64,000 bases of DNA from Gemmatimonadota bacterium (GTDB taxonomy: Bacteria > Latescibacterota > UBA2968), in contig VXRD01000003.1 in NCBI GenBank assembly GCA_009838845.1, positions 38,371-102,370 of the forward strand. The letters are read 5' to 3'. The notes beneath the pieces were generated by a model that saw only the letters and a program-made list of their open reading frames with translations, made no database searches and had not been told where the DNA came from. A program made the translations under genes and the position numbers. Positions 10,091 to 18,042 of the stretch are shown piece by piece. How positions within the stretch are numbered: the stretch's first letter is position 1; each line of letters begins with the position of its first letter.

Positions 10091-11779
10091 TTACGCACCG
10101 GCCCGTGCAGAAGTTCCCGAGCGATAATTGCTATTGCGACCGCGTCGTCCGTAGCGTCGTCCCCGGCTGCGCGAGATGCGTTTGCCAGAGCGACCAGCCC
10201 AATCTGTGGCGATTATTTGTCTAATCACCGTGATCTGAATCTCGCCTGGATAGGTCATTTCCTCGCGAATGCGCTCAGCAATTGCAAAGGATAGATCTTT
10301 GGCCTGTTCGTCGTTCACACGCCCGGCATTGACCAGCACGCGCACTTCGCGACCAGCATTGATGGCATATGCATCGCGCACGCCATCGAAAGATTGCGCC
10401 ACCTCCTCTAAATCGCGCACCCGTTTGATATACCCTTCGGCATCGTCGCGACGAGCACCGGGCCGCGATGAAGAAATTGCATCGGCTGCTTTGACCAAAA
10501 ACGAAAGCGGGGTAGAAGCCTCTGCCTCGCCGTGGTGATAAAAAATACCGTTGATAACCTCCTGGCCCTCGCCGTATTTGCCGGCCAGGTGCGCGCCAAT
10601 GTCGGTGTGTTTGCCCTCGAGTTCCTGGTCCACGGCTTTGCCAATATCGTGCAACATCCCACATCGCCGCGCGAGTTTTTCATCCATGCCCAATTCTGCT
10701 GCCATTGCACCGGCCAGAAAAGCCACTTCTTTGGAATGCCCCAAAACGCTTTGCCCATAACTCGTGCGATATTTGAGCTTTCCGATTAGTTTGACCAGTT
10801 CTGGATGCACGGACTCAATGCCCAATTCGCGCACTGCCCGACGGCCTTCTTCAGCAATGAGCGAATAGATCTTTTTTTCGCAATTGGCAACAACCGCTTC
10901 AACGCGGCTTGGATTGATCCGACCATCGCGCACCAATTGCTCCATAGACAAACGCGCCACATCGCGCTTAACCGGATCAAAGCTGGATAAGACAACCGCC
11001 TCGGGTGTATCGTTTACAATAACTTTTACACCTGTGGCAGCTTCAAAAGCAATGATATTGCGCCCCTCTTTGCCGACGATGCGTCCCTTGATATGATCAT
11101 CGGGCAATGTGACAACCGATATGGATGACTGTACGGTTTGATCTGTGGAACAGCGTTCTATTGCCTGTGCCAGAATTTTCTTGGCTTCGCGGTCGGCTCG
11201 TTCCCTGGCGTGATCGATAATTTCTCGGCCGATATTTGCGGCTGTCTGACGCAGTGAATTTCGGATGTTTTCGAGTAGCATCTCGCGGGCGCGGTCGGCA
11301 TTCATGCCCGAAATACGCTCCAATTGCGCCCGTTGCTGATCGAGAATATCGGTCAGTTCCAGTTCTCGTTTCTCCAAACGTACGGCTTTTTGATTTCCTT
11401 CTTGTTCCCGCCGGGTTAAGGTCTTTTCTCGCTGACTTGCAACTTCGGCCTGTTTTGCCAGGCGAGTCTCTTGTTCGTGAAATTCGTCATTTCGACGGTC
11501 TAAAGAACGCTGTTTTTGATCAAAAGACTTTTCAATTTCGGCCTTTTCTTCATACCAGCTATTTTTAATTTCTAAAAAAGCAGCCTTGCGATCTCGGTCT
11601 TCCTTTTTTGCGAGTTGGGTTGCGTGTTTCTCTGCCTGCTGTTCAATATCTCGCATCTTTCGATCTCTAATGCGGGTGCCAACAAACCACCCGATTCCAA
11701 ACGTAATAAGGGCAATGGCGACTGCCAGATAGATGATACTGTTAGCTGCCATTGAAGCTCCCTGAAGTAGCATGTCCAT
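10091..11779 (-). CDS. rny: Ribonuclease Y with basic C-terminal tail
   Basis: A 562-residue membrane-anchored endoribonuclease that initiates mRNA decay. An N-terminal transmembrane helix (about 14-34) is followed by a long charged coiled coil (about 35-210). A KH domain comes next (IKGRIVGKEGRNIIAFE), then an HD phosphohydrolase domain with GMLHDIGKA near residue 360. The usual family C-terminus is reached at about residue 528. Here a further 34 residues rich in Arg and Gly (11 Arg) follow, which is unusual. AGGAGG lies five bases before the ATG. The downstream IscU-like gene begins four bases after its stop. Confidence 0.93.
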   Translation of the reverse strand: MDMLLQGASMAANSIIYLAVAIALITFGIGWFVGTRIRDRKMRDIEQQAEKHATQLAKKEDRDRKAAFLEIKNSWYEEKAEIEKSFDQKQRSLDRRNDEFHEQETRLAKQAEVASQREKTLTRREQEGNQKAVRLEKRELELTDILDQQRAQLERISGMNADRAREMLLENIRNSLRQTAANIGREIIDHARERADREAKKILAQAIERCSTDQTVQSSISVVTLPDDHIKGRIVGKEGRNIIAFEAATGVKVIVNDTPEAVVLSSFDPVKRDVARLSMEQLVRDGRINPSRVEAVVANCEKKIYSLIAEEGRRAVRELGIESVHPELVKLIGKLKYRTSYGQSVLGHSKEVAFLAGAMAAELGMDEKLARRCGMLHDIGKAVDQELEGKHTDIGAHLAGKYGEGQEVINGIFYHHGEAEASTPLSFLVKAADAISSSRPGARRDDAEGYIKRVRDLEEVAQSFDGVRDAYAINAGREVRVLVNAGRVNDEQAKDLSFAIAERIREEMTYPGEIQITVIRQIIATDWAGRSGKRISRSRGRRYGRRGRNSNYRSGTSARAGA

Positions 11780-11872
11780 TGGAGCCTCCTGTCAAAATTC
11801 AAATCCGGTTTTATATCCATAGCGCAGGTGCGTTTGAAGATGTCTCTCTGCACAAACTGCGCCGATGCGTTA

Positions 11873-11891
11873 TACGCATCGCAAATAAGAA
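11873..11891. promoter_or_regulatory. Perfect 8-bp inverted repeat upstream of rny
   Basis: The sequence CGATGCGT-TAT-ACGCATCG is an uninterrupted palindrome with a three-base centre, about 95 bases upstream of the rny start. It could be an operator or an RNA hairpin in the rny leader. Nothing in the sequence identifies a binding protein. Confidence 0.3.
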
Positions 11892-11993
11892 AAAGCAGAT
11901 AAAAAATAGGGGTCATGCGTTTTTGTTCCTCAGAAGCTGACTTAAAGCGATAAAGGGGTTATGTCGTGAACCCAAATATTTTAAGAGACCCAA

Positions 11994-12024
11994 AAGGGAG
12001 GAATCGCGAGACGACCCCTCCCTT
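11994..12024 (-). terminator. Possible terminator after the sod operon
   Basis: Arms AAGGGAGG and CCTCCCTT enclose a 15-base loop, placed 30 bases past the end of the A-type carrier gene. Only a short T run follows on the minus strand, so termination is plausible but weakly supported. Confidence 0.35.
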
Positions 12025-12054
12025 CTGCACATGGGCTTTTCTACAAAGCGACGT

Positions 12055-12381
12055 TCAAACGTTAAACGATTCCCCACATCCACACTGATTTTTGGCATTG
12101 GGATTGTTGAACCGAAACCCCGTTCCCATCAAGCCATCGTCGTAGTCCAGTTCCGTGCCTGTCAAAAAGAGCGCGCTTTTCATATCGACAAAAACCCGAA
12201 CGCCATAGGCTTCGATCACGCTGTCATCTGTGCGGGCTGTCTCGTCGAAATCGAGCTGATATTGAAGGCCAGAACATCCGCCACCGATCACTTTCAGGCG
12301 CAAACCGTGATCTTCGGGACGTCCGTCTCGGTCCATGAGCTCTTTGATTTTGCCCGCTGCGGTTTCTGTGACGCAGACCAT
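12055..12381 (-). CDS. A-type iron-sulfur carrier (ErpA/IscA-like)
   Basis: A 108-residue A-type carrier that hands Fe-S clusters to target enzymes. The three conserved cysteines are in GGGCSGLQY and the C-terminal CGCGESF. The first lies near residue 36 and the last two end the protein, as in ErpA. It is the last gene of the sod-peroxiredoxin operon. GGAGG lies seven bases upstream of the ATG. Grouping with superoxide dismutase and a peroxiredoxin suggests Fe-S maintenance under oxidative stress. ErpA, IscA and SufA cannot be separated safely by reading alone. Confidence 0.9.
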   Translation of the reverse strand: MVCVTETAAGKIKELMDRDGRPEDHGLRLKVIGGGCSGLQYQLDFDETARTDDSVIEAYGVRVFVDMKSALFLTGTELDYDDGLMGTGFRFNNPNAKNQCGCGESFNV

Positions 12382-12393
12382 ATAATGCCTCCA

Positions 12394-12873
12394 TTAACTC
12401 AACGCTTGCAGACACGCTTTGATCGCATCAAAATCGGGCAACTCGGTTGGATCGTCGGACACAGAAGCAAAGCGCACCACACCGCTTTTATCTACGACAA
12501 AAGCAGAACGCTTTGCCACGCCCTTAAATCCAATCAGGTCTTCGAATTGCGATCCATAAGCCGCGCTGACTTCTTTGTTGAAATCGCTGAGCAGGGGAAT
12601 GGTAATACCTTCTTTCTCTGCCCATGCTTCCTGGGCAAAGGGACTATCTACACTGATGCCCAAAACCTGTGCATCGAGTGCGTCGTAATCGGCTAAACCA
12701 GCACTGACCGAACACATTTCATCGGTGCAGACGCCGGTATAAGCGAGTGGAAAAAACAAAATTACGACGTTTTTTTCGTCTCTGTAATCGCTCAGAGAAA
12801 TATCGTTCATATCATCACCAGATTTTGATTTCAACGTAAAATCTGGTGCCTGGTCACCTACAGTAATACCCAT
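12394..12873 (-). CDS. Peroxiredoxin (AhpE/PrxQ-type)
   Basis: A 159-residue thiol peroxidase reducing hydrogen peroxide and organic peroxides in the cytoplasm. The active site FFPLAYTGVCTDEMC contains the peroxidatic Cys49. A second Cys54 five residues later has the spacing of the resolving cysteine in PrxQ/BCP enzymes. The rest of the chain (PLLSDFNKEVSAAYG, AFVVDKSGVVRFA) resembles AhpE more closely. It lies 21 bases downstream of the superoxide dismutase gene, so the hydrogen peroxide made there is handled by the next gene product in the operon. Confidence 0.92.
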   Translation of the reverse strand: MGITVGDQAPDFTLKSKSGDDMNDISLSDYRDEKNVVILFFPLAYTGVCTDEMCSVSAGLADYDALDAQVLGISVDSPFAQEAWAEKEGITIPLLSDFNKEVSAAYGSQFEDLIGFKGVAKRSAFVVDKSGVVRFASVSDDPTELPDFDAIKACLQALS

Positions 12874-12894
12874 TTCTCATATCCTTTGGAAAAC

Positions 12895-13503
12895 TTATAG
12901 CGCAGCTTCGTAACGGCGGTTGACTTCGTCCCAGTTAATTGTATTGGTCCAGGCTTCAATATAATCGGGACGCAAATTCTGATACTTGAGATAATAAGCG
13001 TGCTCCCACACATCGAGGCCGAGAATGGGCGTTCCGTCACCTGTCATGATCGGATTATCTTGATTGGCAGTGCTCAAAATATCGAGTTTGCCGTCTTTGA
13101 CCACAAGCCAGGCCCATCCACTTCCAAAGCGCGTTGTCGCAGCGGTGACAAATTGTTCCTTTGCAGCTTCCATGCTGCCCAAATCGGCGACAATAGCGCT
13201 GGCGACTGCACCTCCTGGTTCGCCGCCATTGGGACTCATAATTGTCCAGAACAAACTGTGGTTGGCATGGCCGCCGCCGTTGTTTTGAACAGCCGTGCGG
13301 ATATCTTCTGGCACACTGGCCAGATTGGTGATCAAACTCTCAATAGACTGATTTGCCAGGTCATCGTGTCCCTCAAGCGCGGCATTGAGGTTGGTCACGT
13401 AGGCATTGTGATGCCTGGAATGGTGAATTTCCATCGTCCGCGCGTCAATGTGTGGCTCGAGTGCATCATAAGCATAGGGCAAGTCGGGCAATTCGTATGC
13501 CAT
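12895..13503 (-). CDS. Superoxide dismutase, Fe/Mn family
   Basis: A 202-residue Fe/Mn superoxide dismutase. Metal ligands are visible as a His in MEIHHSRHH (about residue 27), a His in [11 protein letters not shown] (about 83), and the Asp and His of [19 protein letters not shown]. The [11 protein letters not shown] and [10 protein letters not shown] context is closer to Mn or cambialistic forms, but metal choice cannot be settled by reading. It has no signal peptide, so it is cytoplasmic. AAGGAG precedes the ATG, and a near-consensus promoter lies about 50 bases upstream. First gene of the operon with peroxiredoxin and A-type carrier. Confidence 0.95.
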   Translation of the reverse strand: MAYELPDLPYAYDALEPHIDARTMEIHHSRHHNAYVTNLNAALEGHDDLANQSIESLITNLASVPEDIRTAVQNNGGGHANHSLFWTIMSPNGGEPGGAVASAIVADLGSMEAAKEQFVTAATTRFGSGWAWLVVKDGKLDILSTANQDNPIMTGDGTPILGLDVWEHAYYLKYQNLRPDYIEAWTNTINWDEVNRRYEAAL

Positions 13504-13553
13504 TTTGAAACTCCTTGTTTAAAGATGAATAGCGTTACTGAGTCGGAAATCAA

Positions 13554-13582
13554 AATATAATGAACTCCCATAAGGGCGTCAA
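13554..13582 (-). promoter_or_regulatory. Sigma-70-type promoter for the sod operon
   Basis: On the minus strand TTGACG (13582-13577) and TATATT (13559-13554) are separated by exactly 17 bases and lie about 50 bases before the superoxide dismutase start. This is the best promoter match in the window. The 148-base gap contains no gene. Confidence 0.7.
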
Positions 13583-13651
13583 GTCCTTATACAAGTTGTT
13601 TATTTTATATAACACAAATACTTACAATAAGTTGATATATATCTGGAAAAA

Positions 13652-14506
13652 TCATTTGACGCGAATAAGCGCGTTGTCTATCAGGCGTGCATTGCCGAAG
13701 CGCACAGCTACGGCGAGCAAAATGGAATCTTTTAGCTCTGCAACGGGCGTGAGGTCTTTTGCATCGACGGCTTCGATATAGTCAATTTTTGCACTGCGCT
13801 GTGGTTCAATGACATCGCGCATGGCTTCGATGACCTTTTGGGCACGCCTTTCGCCCCGATCGATCATTTTTTGCCCCACCATCAATGCGCGGTAAAGCGC
13901 GGGGGCTTCTCGCCGTTCTTCAGCGCTCAAATACGCATTTCTCGAACTCATCGCCAATCCGTCTGCTTCGCGCACTGTGGGGGCCATCTGTATCTCCACA
14001 TCCAGGTTGAGATCGCGCACCAGGCGTTGAATGACGATTGTTTGCTGCGCGTCTTTTTGTCCGAAAACAGCTACATGGGGTTTTACGGCTGTAAATAGTT
14101 TGGTGACGATTGTTGTCACACCTTCAAAATGTCCCGGACGACTTGCACCACAAAGCCTTTCGGTCAGCTTTGCCACGCGCACCGATGTCGCAAAATCTCC
14201 GGGATATATTTCTTTTTCCTCGGGCAGGTATGCGAGACGCACGCCGTGCTGGTCGATCAGTTCCAGGTCCCGATCAATGTCTCTTGGATAGGCTGCAAGA
14301 TCTTCGGCGGGGCCAAATTGCAGCGGGTTGACAAAAATGCTCACCACAACCCGATCTGTCACTTTTAATGCCTGGCGCACGAGGCTGAGATGGCCTTCGT
14401 GTAGATATCCCATTGTGGGTACAAGCCCGATGCGCAGGCCCGCCTGTCGGATACGGTCCGCTGCGCGGTGCATTTCGCGGACGGTTTTTATAATTTTTAC
14501 GGCCAT
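13652..14506 (-). CDS. panC: Pantothenate synthetase PanC
   Basis: A 284-residue ligase joining pantoate and beta-alanine with ATP, a cytoplasmic step of coenzyme A synthesis. The nucleotide-binding PTMGYLHEGHLSLV has the HxGH motif, with VAVFGQKDAQQ and AMSSRNAYLS further on. Its ATG overlaps the panB stop (TAATG), so the two consecutive pathway enzymes are translationally coupled. It is the last gene of the ygfZ-folB-folK-dNK-panB-panC run. Confidence 0.96.
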   Translation of the reverse strand: MAVKIIKTVREMHRAADRIRQAGLRIGLVPTMGYLHEGHLSLVRQALKVTDRVVVSIFVNPLQFGPAEDLAAYPRDIDRDLELIDQHGVRLAYLPEEKEIYPGDFATSVRVAKLTERLCGASRPGHFEGVTTIVTKLFTAVKPHVAVFGQKDAQQTIVIQRLVRDLNLDVEIQMAPTVREADGLAMSSRNAYLSAEERREAPALYRALMVGQKMIDRGERRAQKVIEAMRDVIEPQRSAKIDYIEAVDAKDLTPVAELKDSILLAVAVRFGNARLIDNALIRVK

Positions 14507-15339
14507 TATGTGTCTATTTGCGCTCTAAATCGGCGCAGTTCCGCGCTTTTTATCTTAAAACGGTGTCTGTCTTCTGGAAATCGACGCGACTTGATATCTG
14601 CGACATAGTCTGCAAATGCCTGATGCATCACACTTTTGAGGTCTGTGTATGTTTTGACAAACCGATAATGGCTTTTGTAAACACCCAGCATGTCGTGTGC
14701 AACCAGCACCTGTCCATCGCATACGCGCCCGGCGCCTATTCCAATGGTTGGCATGGACAACCGTTTGGTCACGACTTCGGCAATGCGCTCGGGCACACAT
14801 TCTAAAACCACGGCCAGTGCGCCGGCAGACGCCAGTGCATCGGCATCTTTCAGGACATCAAGTGCTTCTTCGGCGCGATCGCCAAACACAGGACGTTTAC
14901 CCGTGCGCGTTTGAGGCGTATAGCCAACGTGCCCAACCACGGGAATGCCCTCGGCGGCGAGCGCCTCGACCTGGGGCGTTATATTGCGCCCCCCCTCGAG
15001 TTTAACCACTTCGGTGCCAGCGGAAACCAATTGTCGCGCATTTTCTATTGTTTGCTCCGGCGTTTCGTAAGCTCGATAGGGCAAATCCGCCATCAACAGA
15101 GCACTCACGACTCCGCGCCGCACTGCGCGCGTGTGGTGGAGCATATCATCCATTGTCACCTGCTGTGGGTTTTTATATCCCAACACATTGACGCCTACCG
15201 AGTCTCCCACAAAAATGACATCGACACCAGCAGCATCCTGAAAAACAGCTGTGGGATGATCGTAACAGGTCAACATCGCAATGGGTTCGCCTCGTTGTTT
15301 CATCAGCGCGAGGGTTTCTGGTTTTACGCGCGATCCCAT
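14506..15339 (-). CDS. panB: 3-methyl-2-oxobutanoate hydroxymethyltransferase PanB
   Basis: A 277-residue TIM-barrel enzyme making ketopantoate from 2-oxoisovalerate and methylene-tetrahydrofolate. Recognisable segments are AMLTCYDHPTA, VGDSVGVNVLGY (metal-binding Asp), VVKLEGG and IGIGAGRVCDGQVLV. Its folate cofactor links it to the folate genes upstream in the same run. It follows the nucleoside kinase gene after three bases. There is no strong ribosome site before the ATG, so coupling to the upstream gene is likely. Confidence 0.96.
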   Translation of the reverse strand: MGSRVKPETLALMKQRGEPIAMLTCYDHPTAVFQDAAGVDVIFVGDSVGVNVLGYKNPQQVTMDDMLHHTRAVRRGVVSALLMADLPYRAYETPEQTIENARQLVSAGTEVVKLEGGRNITPQVEALAAEGIPVVGHVGYTPQTRTGKRPVFGDRAEEALDVLKDADALASAGALAVVLECVPERIAEVVTKRLSMPTIGIGAGRVCDGQVLVAHDMLGVYKSHYRFVKTYTDLKSVMHQAFADYVADIKSRRFPEDRHRFKIKSAELRRFRAQIDT

Positions 15340-15342
15340 AGG

Positions 15343-15996
15343 TCAAGTCCGCCTCGTTTTGCCAGCTTCCATGTGCGCTGGTCGATAATAACGGGTTCCG
15401 GACGGAGGCGATTTAATTTGTGCCAATAAATCCTCTAAGTGTTCCGGACGGTTTTCAAAATCGACCTCCGATACATTAACTGCGAGCAGCGGTGTTATCG
15501 AATAATGAAAGAAAAAATGGTTATAAGCTTCCAATAACTCCGAGATGTATTTTTTTGTTATCTCTCTTTCATATCCACGTTCATGGCGTCTTATACCCCG
15601 CATCAGATGATTGACTGTGGTTTGTAAATAAATCACCAGGTCTGGACGGGGAAGTTTTTCGCTCAGTGTTTCGGCCAGCCGCTCATAGAGCGCAAATTCC
15701 GTATCATTGAGTGTCACGTTGGCGTAGATGCGATCTTTTTCAAAAATAAAATTGCTGACCACGGCTTCTTCAAATAAATCCATCTGATGTAGTTCTTGTT
15801 GCTGTCGATAGCGGCTTAGCATAAAAAAGACCTGGGTTTGAAAGCCATATTGATCGGGAGCCTCGTAGAACAAAGGCAAAAAGGGATTTTCTTCGGGTTC
15901 TTCGAGCATCAGGCGGGCATTTAGACGACGTCCCAGAAGGCGAGCCAAACGCCTTTTGCCCACACCTGTTACTCCTTCAATGGCTATATATCGCAA
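15343..15996 (-). CDS. Deoxynucleoside kinase-family protein with altered P-loop
   Basis: A 217-residue member of the deoxyadenosine/deoxyguanosine kinase family. The diagnostic VVSNFIFEKDRIYA and DLVIYLQTTVNHLMRGIRRHER are present. The P-loop reads GVTGVGKRRLA, so the Thr/Ser that normally follows the Walker Lys is an Arg. This is unusual and may affect Mg-ATP binding. The TTG start is chosen because MRYIAIEG is the natural N-terminus and AAGGGA precedes it. A kinase of this type often sits next to folK and panB in bacteria, so the gene order is ordinary. Confidence 0.85.
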   Translation of the reverse strand: MRYIAIEGVTGVGKRRLARLLGRRLNARLMLEEPEENPFLPLFYEAPDQYGFQTQVFFMLSRYRQQQELHQMDLFEEAVVSNFIFEKDRIYANVTLNDTEFALYERLAETLSEKLPRPDLVIYLQTTVNHLMRGIRRHERGYEREITKKYISELLEAYNHFFFHYSITPLLAVNVSEVDFENRPEHLEDLLAQIKSPPSGTRYYRPAHMEAGKTRRT

Positions 15997-16013
15997 TGCT
16001 AAATCCCTTGGCC

Positions 16014-16544
16014 TTATTTTTTCATGATCAAATTGAGACCTTCAATTTTTCGCACGGGCAAATCCCTGCCCAAAGCATGTGCTGAAGTGCCTTTATTCAG
16101 TGACTCGGTCAAAAATTGAATCGATTGACCCAGGACGGGGTGTTTGAGGTCGGGTTTGAGGTCGCAAAGCGGCACCAGGACAAATGCGCGCTCGTGTAAG
16201 TGTGGGTGTGGCACCTGCAAGCCCGGCTGGTTGATGATGGCATCGCCATAGAGTAAAATATCGAGGTCCAGTGTGCGCGGGCCCCATCGCGTCTCGCGCA
16301 GGCGACCAAATTTGCGCTCAATTGCCAGTAGGCAATTCAATAAACTTCGCGCAGAGAGACTGGTATGGACTTGCAGAACTGCATTGAGAAAATACGGCTG
16401 GTCAACGACACCTATCGGAGCGGTTTCATAGACAGCAGAGGCAGCGATAATGGCGATTTCGGGTTTTTCATTTAGGATACCCGTCGCGTCCTGAAGCGTT
16501 TTTTCTCGATCTCCCAAATTCGCGCCAATGCCAATGTAGATCAC
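16014..16544 (-). CDS. folK: HPPK (FolK), with an in-frame repeat insertion near its C-terminus
   Basis: A 176-residue 2-amino-4-hydroxy-6-hydroxymethyldihydropteridine pyrophosphokinase of folate synthesis. The family signature RETRWGPRTLDLDILLYGD and the N-terminal YIGIGANLGDRE are intact. Near the C-terminus LNKGTSAHAL interrupts the expected sequence. The same nonapeptide and DNA occur in the neighbouring ygfZ gene, which marks it as an inserted element. The GTG start overlaps the folB stop (GTGA). The insert lies beyond the catalytic residues, so the enzyme is probably active. Confidence 0.94.
   Translation of the reverse strand: MIYIGIGANLGDREKTLQDATGILNEKPEIAIIAASAVYETAPIGVVDQPYFLNAVLQVHTSLSARSLLNCLLAIERKFGRLRETRWGPRTLDLDILLYGDAIINQPGLQVPHPHLHERAFVLVPLCDLKPDLKHPVLGQSIQFLTESLNKGTSAHALGRDLPVRKIEGLNLIMKK
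16056..16101 (-). repeat. In-frame palindromic element, copy in folK
   Basis: A 46-base unit. Its first 27 bases on the minus strand (16101-16075) are identical to the copy in ygfZ at 17170-17144, and the remaining 19 have diverged (11 of 19 matching). It contains two inverted repeats: CTGAA/TTCAG and GGGCA/TGCCC. In folK it encodes LNKGTSAHAL plus a few following residues. The other two frames of this strand contain stops (TAA, TGA), so only the frame used here is open. Confidence 0.8.
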
Positions 16545-16900
16545 GTTTCACGTCTCACTTCAACTTCAACGCCATCGAAATTGACGGATACCGGTGGGTT
16601 GGGTTTGCGAACTCGCACGAGGAGTTTTGACAATCCCAATTCCGACTGCAAAACGTCAGCGATGCGGTCCGCCAGGGCTTCGACAAGGCCGAACCTTTCC
16701 CCCGTCACAACTTGCTCGACTATTTTACAGACGCGCGGATAATCTACGGACTGAGACGTATTATTGTGTGCAAATCCCCTGAAATCCCCATAGATTTCTA
16801 CGTCAACTTCAAATTTTTGACCGAGTTTGGCCTCTTCTTCAAACAGTCCATGGTAGCCGTAAAAAGCCATATTTTTTATTCTCAGTACGTCATTTGTCAT
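16541..16900 (-). CDS. folB: Dihydroneopterin aldolase FolB
   Basis: A 119-residue enzyme converting dihydroneopterin to hydroxymethyldihydropterin, the substrate of FolK. The segments NMAFYGYHGLFEEEAKLGQ and VRVRKPNPPV, with the catalytic Lys, are canonical. An upstream in-frame extension to 17074 exists but overlaps ygfZ. The ATG at 16900 gives the normal family length and N-terminus. It lies 26 bases after the ygfZ stop and overlaps folK, so the two consecutive folate enzymes are co-translated. Confidence 0.93.
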   Translation of the reverse strand: MTNDVLRIKNMAFYGYHGLFEEEAKLGQKFEVDVEIYGDFRGFAHNNTSQSVDYPRVCKIVEQVVTGERFGLVEALADRIADVLQSELGLSKLLVRVRKPNPPVSVNFDGVEVEVRRET

Positions 16901-16926
16901 GGTGCTAATATTTACAATTCCATGTG

Positions 16927-17943
16927 TTAAGTCAAGCGGTTTGCTGTAAATGGCAAGTTGACCACTTCGGCCTCTGATCCGTCGTCCAGTAGCACGCGCT
17001 GTCCTGCTTCGTGATAGCCCCGTCGGATGATGGCAAGGGCGATTGCGCGATTGAAGTGGAGAGATTTCACACATGTCGTTACCCGTCCGACGGTTTTATC
17101 GTTGACTGTGATATTGCCACAAACAGGCGTATTGCCGCTCAATGCATGTGCTGAAGTGCCTTTATTCAGTAACAAGCCGGTTAGGTAGCGGCGGGGGCGT
17201 CCTCGAAAGTGCATTTTGGCGATTACTTCTTGTCCAATGTAGCATCCCTTGTCAAAATCGACTGCGCGATTTAAACCAGCTTCGAGGGGCGCGACTGATT
17301 CATCTATCTCGGCGCCATAACGGGGGATGCCAGCTTCAACCCGCAATATTTTCTCCACTTGCCAGCCGATTGGCGTTCCTCCCGCTGTGACGAGTGCCCG
17401 CCGCAATGAATCGGCACGGTTTTGTGCAATGCGGAGATCACAGCCCGGTTCACCCGTGTATGATCGCGCGGTGACCCAAATTGGGATGCCTTCAAATTTG
17501 CGTATAATCGTATGATGTTCGGGGAGGTCAGCCGGTATGCGCCCAACAACTCGACCGGCCAGCTCAAGGGCTGTGGGACCCTGTACCCCTAATATGGCCC
17601 AGGCGTCGGATTCGTCCGATAGTGCGACATCATCGGCGATCAGATAGCGATCCAGGGTTTCCATCAACTTTGTCGCAAGTCCCGGTTCTGTTTCCATATA
17701 GATACAATCTTGTAAGCGGTGGACCCAAACATCTAATAGCGTTTGTCCTCGCGCCGATGTGACTGCAGCGTAATTGCCTTCATTTTCGGCGAGGGATTCA
17801 ACGGTGTTGGTCACCATGCCGTGCAAAAATCTCAGACAATCTGCGCCTTCTGCACGCACTTTGCCTCGCTTGCTGCGGTTGAATACTCCCGCGTTTTCTC
17901 GAACGGCACGGTACTGCGTTTCCACATTTCGATGCGATGACAT
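16927..17943 (-). CDS. ygfZ: Folate-binding YgfZ/GcvT-like protein, with in-frame repeat insertion
   Basis: A 338-residue GcvT-fold protein of the YgfZ family. It binds tetrahydrofolate and supports repair or assembly of certain Fe-S enzymes such as MiaB. The signature KGCYIGQEVIAKMHFRG is present at about residue 240. Right after the TGLLL strand, LNKGTSAHALSGNTPV interrupts the usual loop, and the same DNA is found in folK. AGGAGG precedes the ATG and a promoter lies within 70 bases. First gene of the folate/pantothenate run, divergent from the quinone oxidoreductase. Confidence 0.9.
   Translation of the reverse strand: MSSHRNVETQYRAVRENAGVFNRSKRGKVRAEGADCLRFLHGMVTNTVESLAENEGNYAAVTSARGQTLLDVWVHRLQDCIYMETEPGLATKLMETLDRYLIADDVALSDESDAWAILGVQGPTALELAGRVVGRIPADLPEHHTIIRKFEGIPIWVTARSYTGEPGCDLRIAQNRADSLRRALVTAGGTPIGWQVEKILRVEAGIPRYGAEIDESVAPLEAGLNRAVDFDKGCYIGQEVIAKMHFRGRPRRYLTGLLLNKGTSAHALSGNTPVCGNITVNDKTVGRVTTCVKSLHFNRAIALAIIRRGYHEAGQRVLLDDGSEAEVVNLPFTANRLT
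17125..17170 (-). repeat. In-frame palindromic element, copy in ygfZ
   Basis: Second copy of the 46-base unit described in folK, with a 27-base identical core at 17170-17144. It encodes LNKGTSAHAL in the same reading frame as in folK. The CTGAA/TTCAG stem is unchanged. The second stem has changed bases but keeps a short GGC/GCC pairing. Confidence 0.8.
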
Positions 17944-17959
17944 ATATCTTATCCTCCTA

Positions 17960-17988
17960 TTGCCTAATTGTGGTAATATCTATATACT
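17960..17988 (+). promoter_or_regulatory. Promoter for the quinone oxidoreductase gene
   Basis: TTGCCT (17960-17965) and TATACT (17983-17988) are spaced by 17 bases, about 55 bases before the GTG start. The -10 box shares bases with the -10 box of the divergent ygfZ promoter. Confidence 0.5.
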
Positions 17989-18010
17989 TTGAAAACGCCG
18001 TTTTTGTCAA
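17981..18010 (-). promoter_or_regulatory. Promoter for the ygfZ-folB-folK-dNK-panBC run
   Basis: On the minus strand TTGACA (18010-18005) and TATATA (17986-17981) are spaced by 18 bases. The start codon of ygfZ lies about 38 bases downstream. It overlaps the divergent promoter, so transcription one way may interfere with the other. Confidence 0.55.
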
Positions 18011-18042
18011 AGGATTCTTATTCTCATCAAAAGGAGATTCGC

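Noticed and set aside
10091..10195. Frameshift at the end of rny
   Set aside because: The other frames soon meet stops and do not restore a typical family end, so the basic tail is taken as real.
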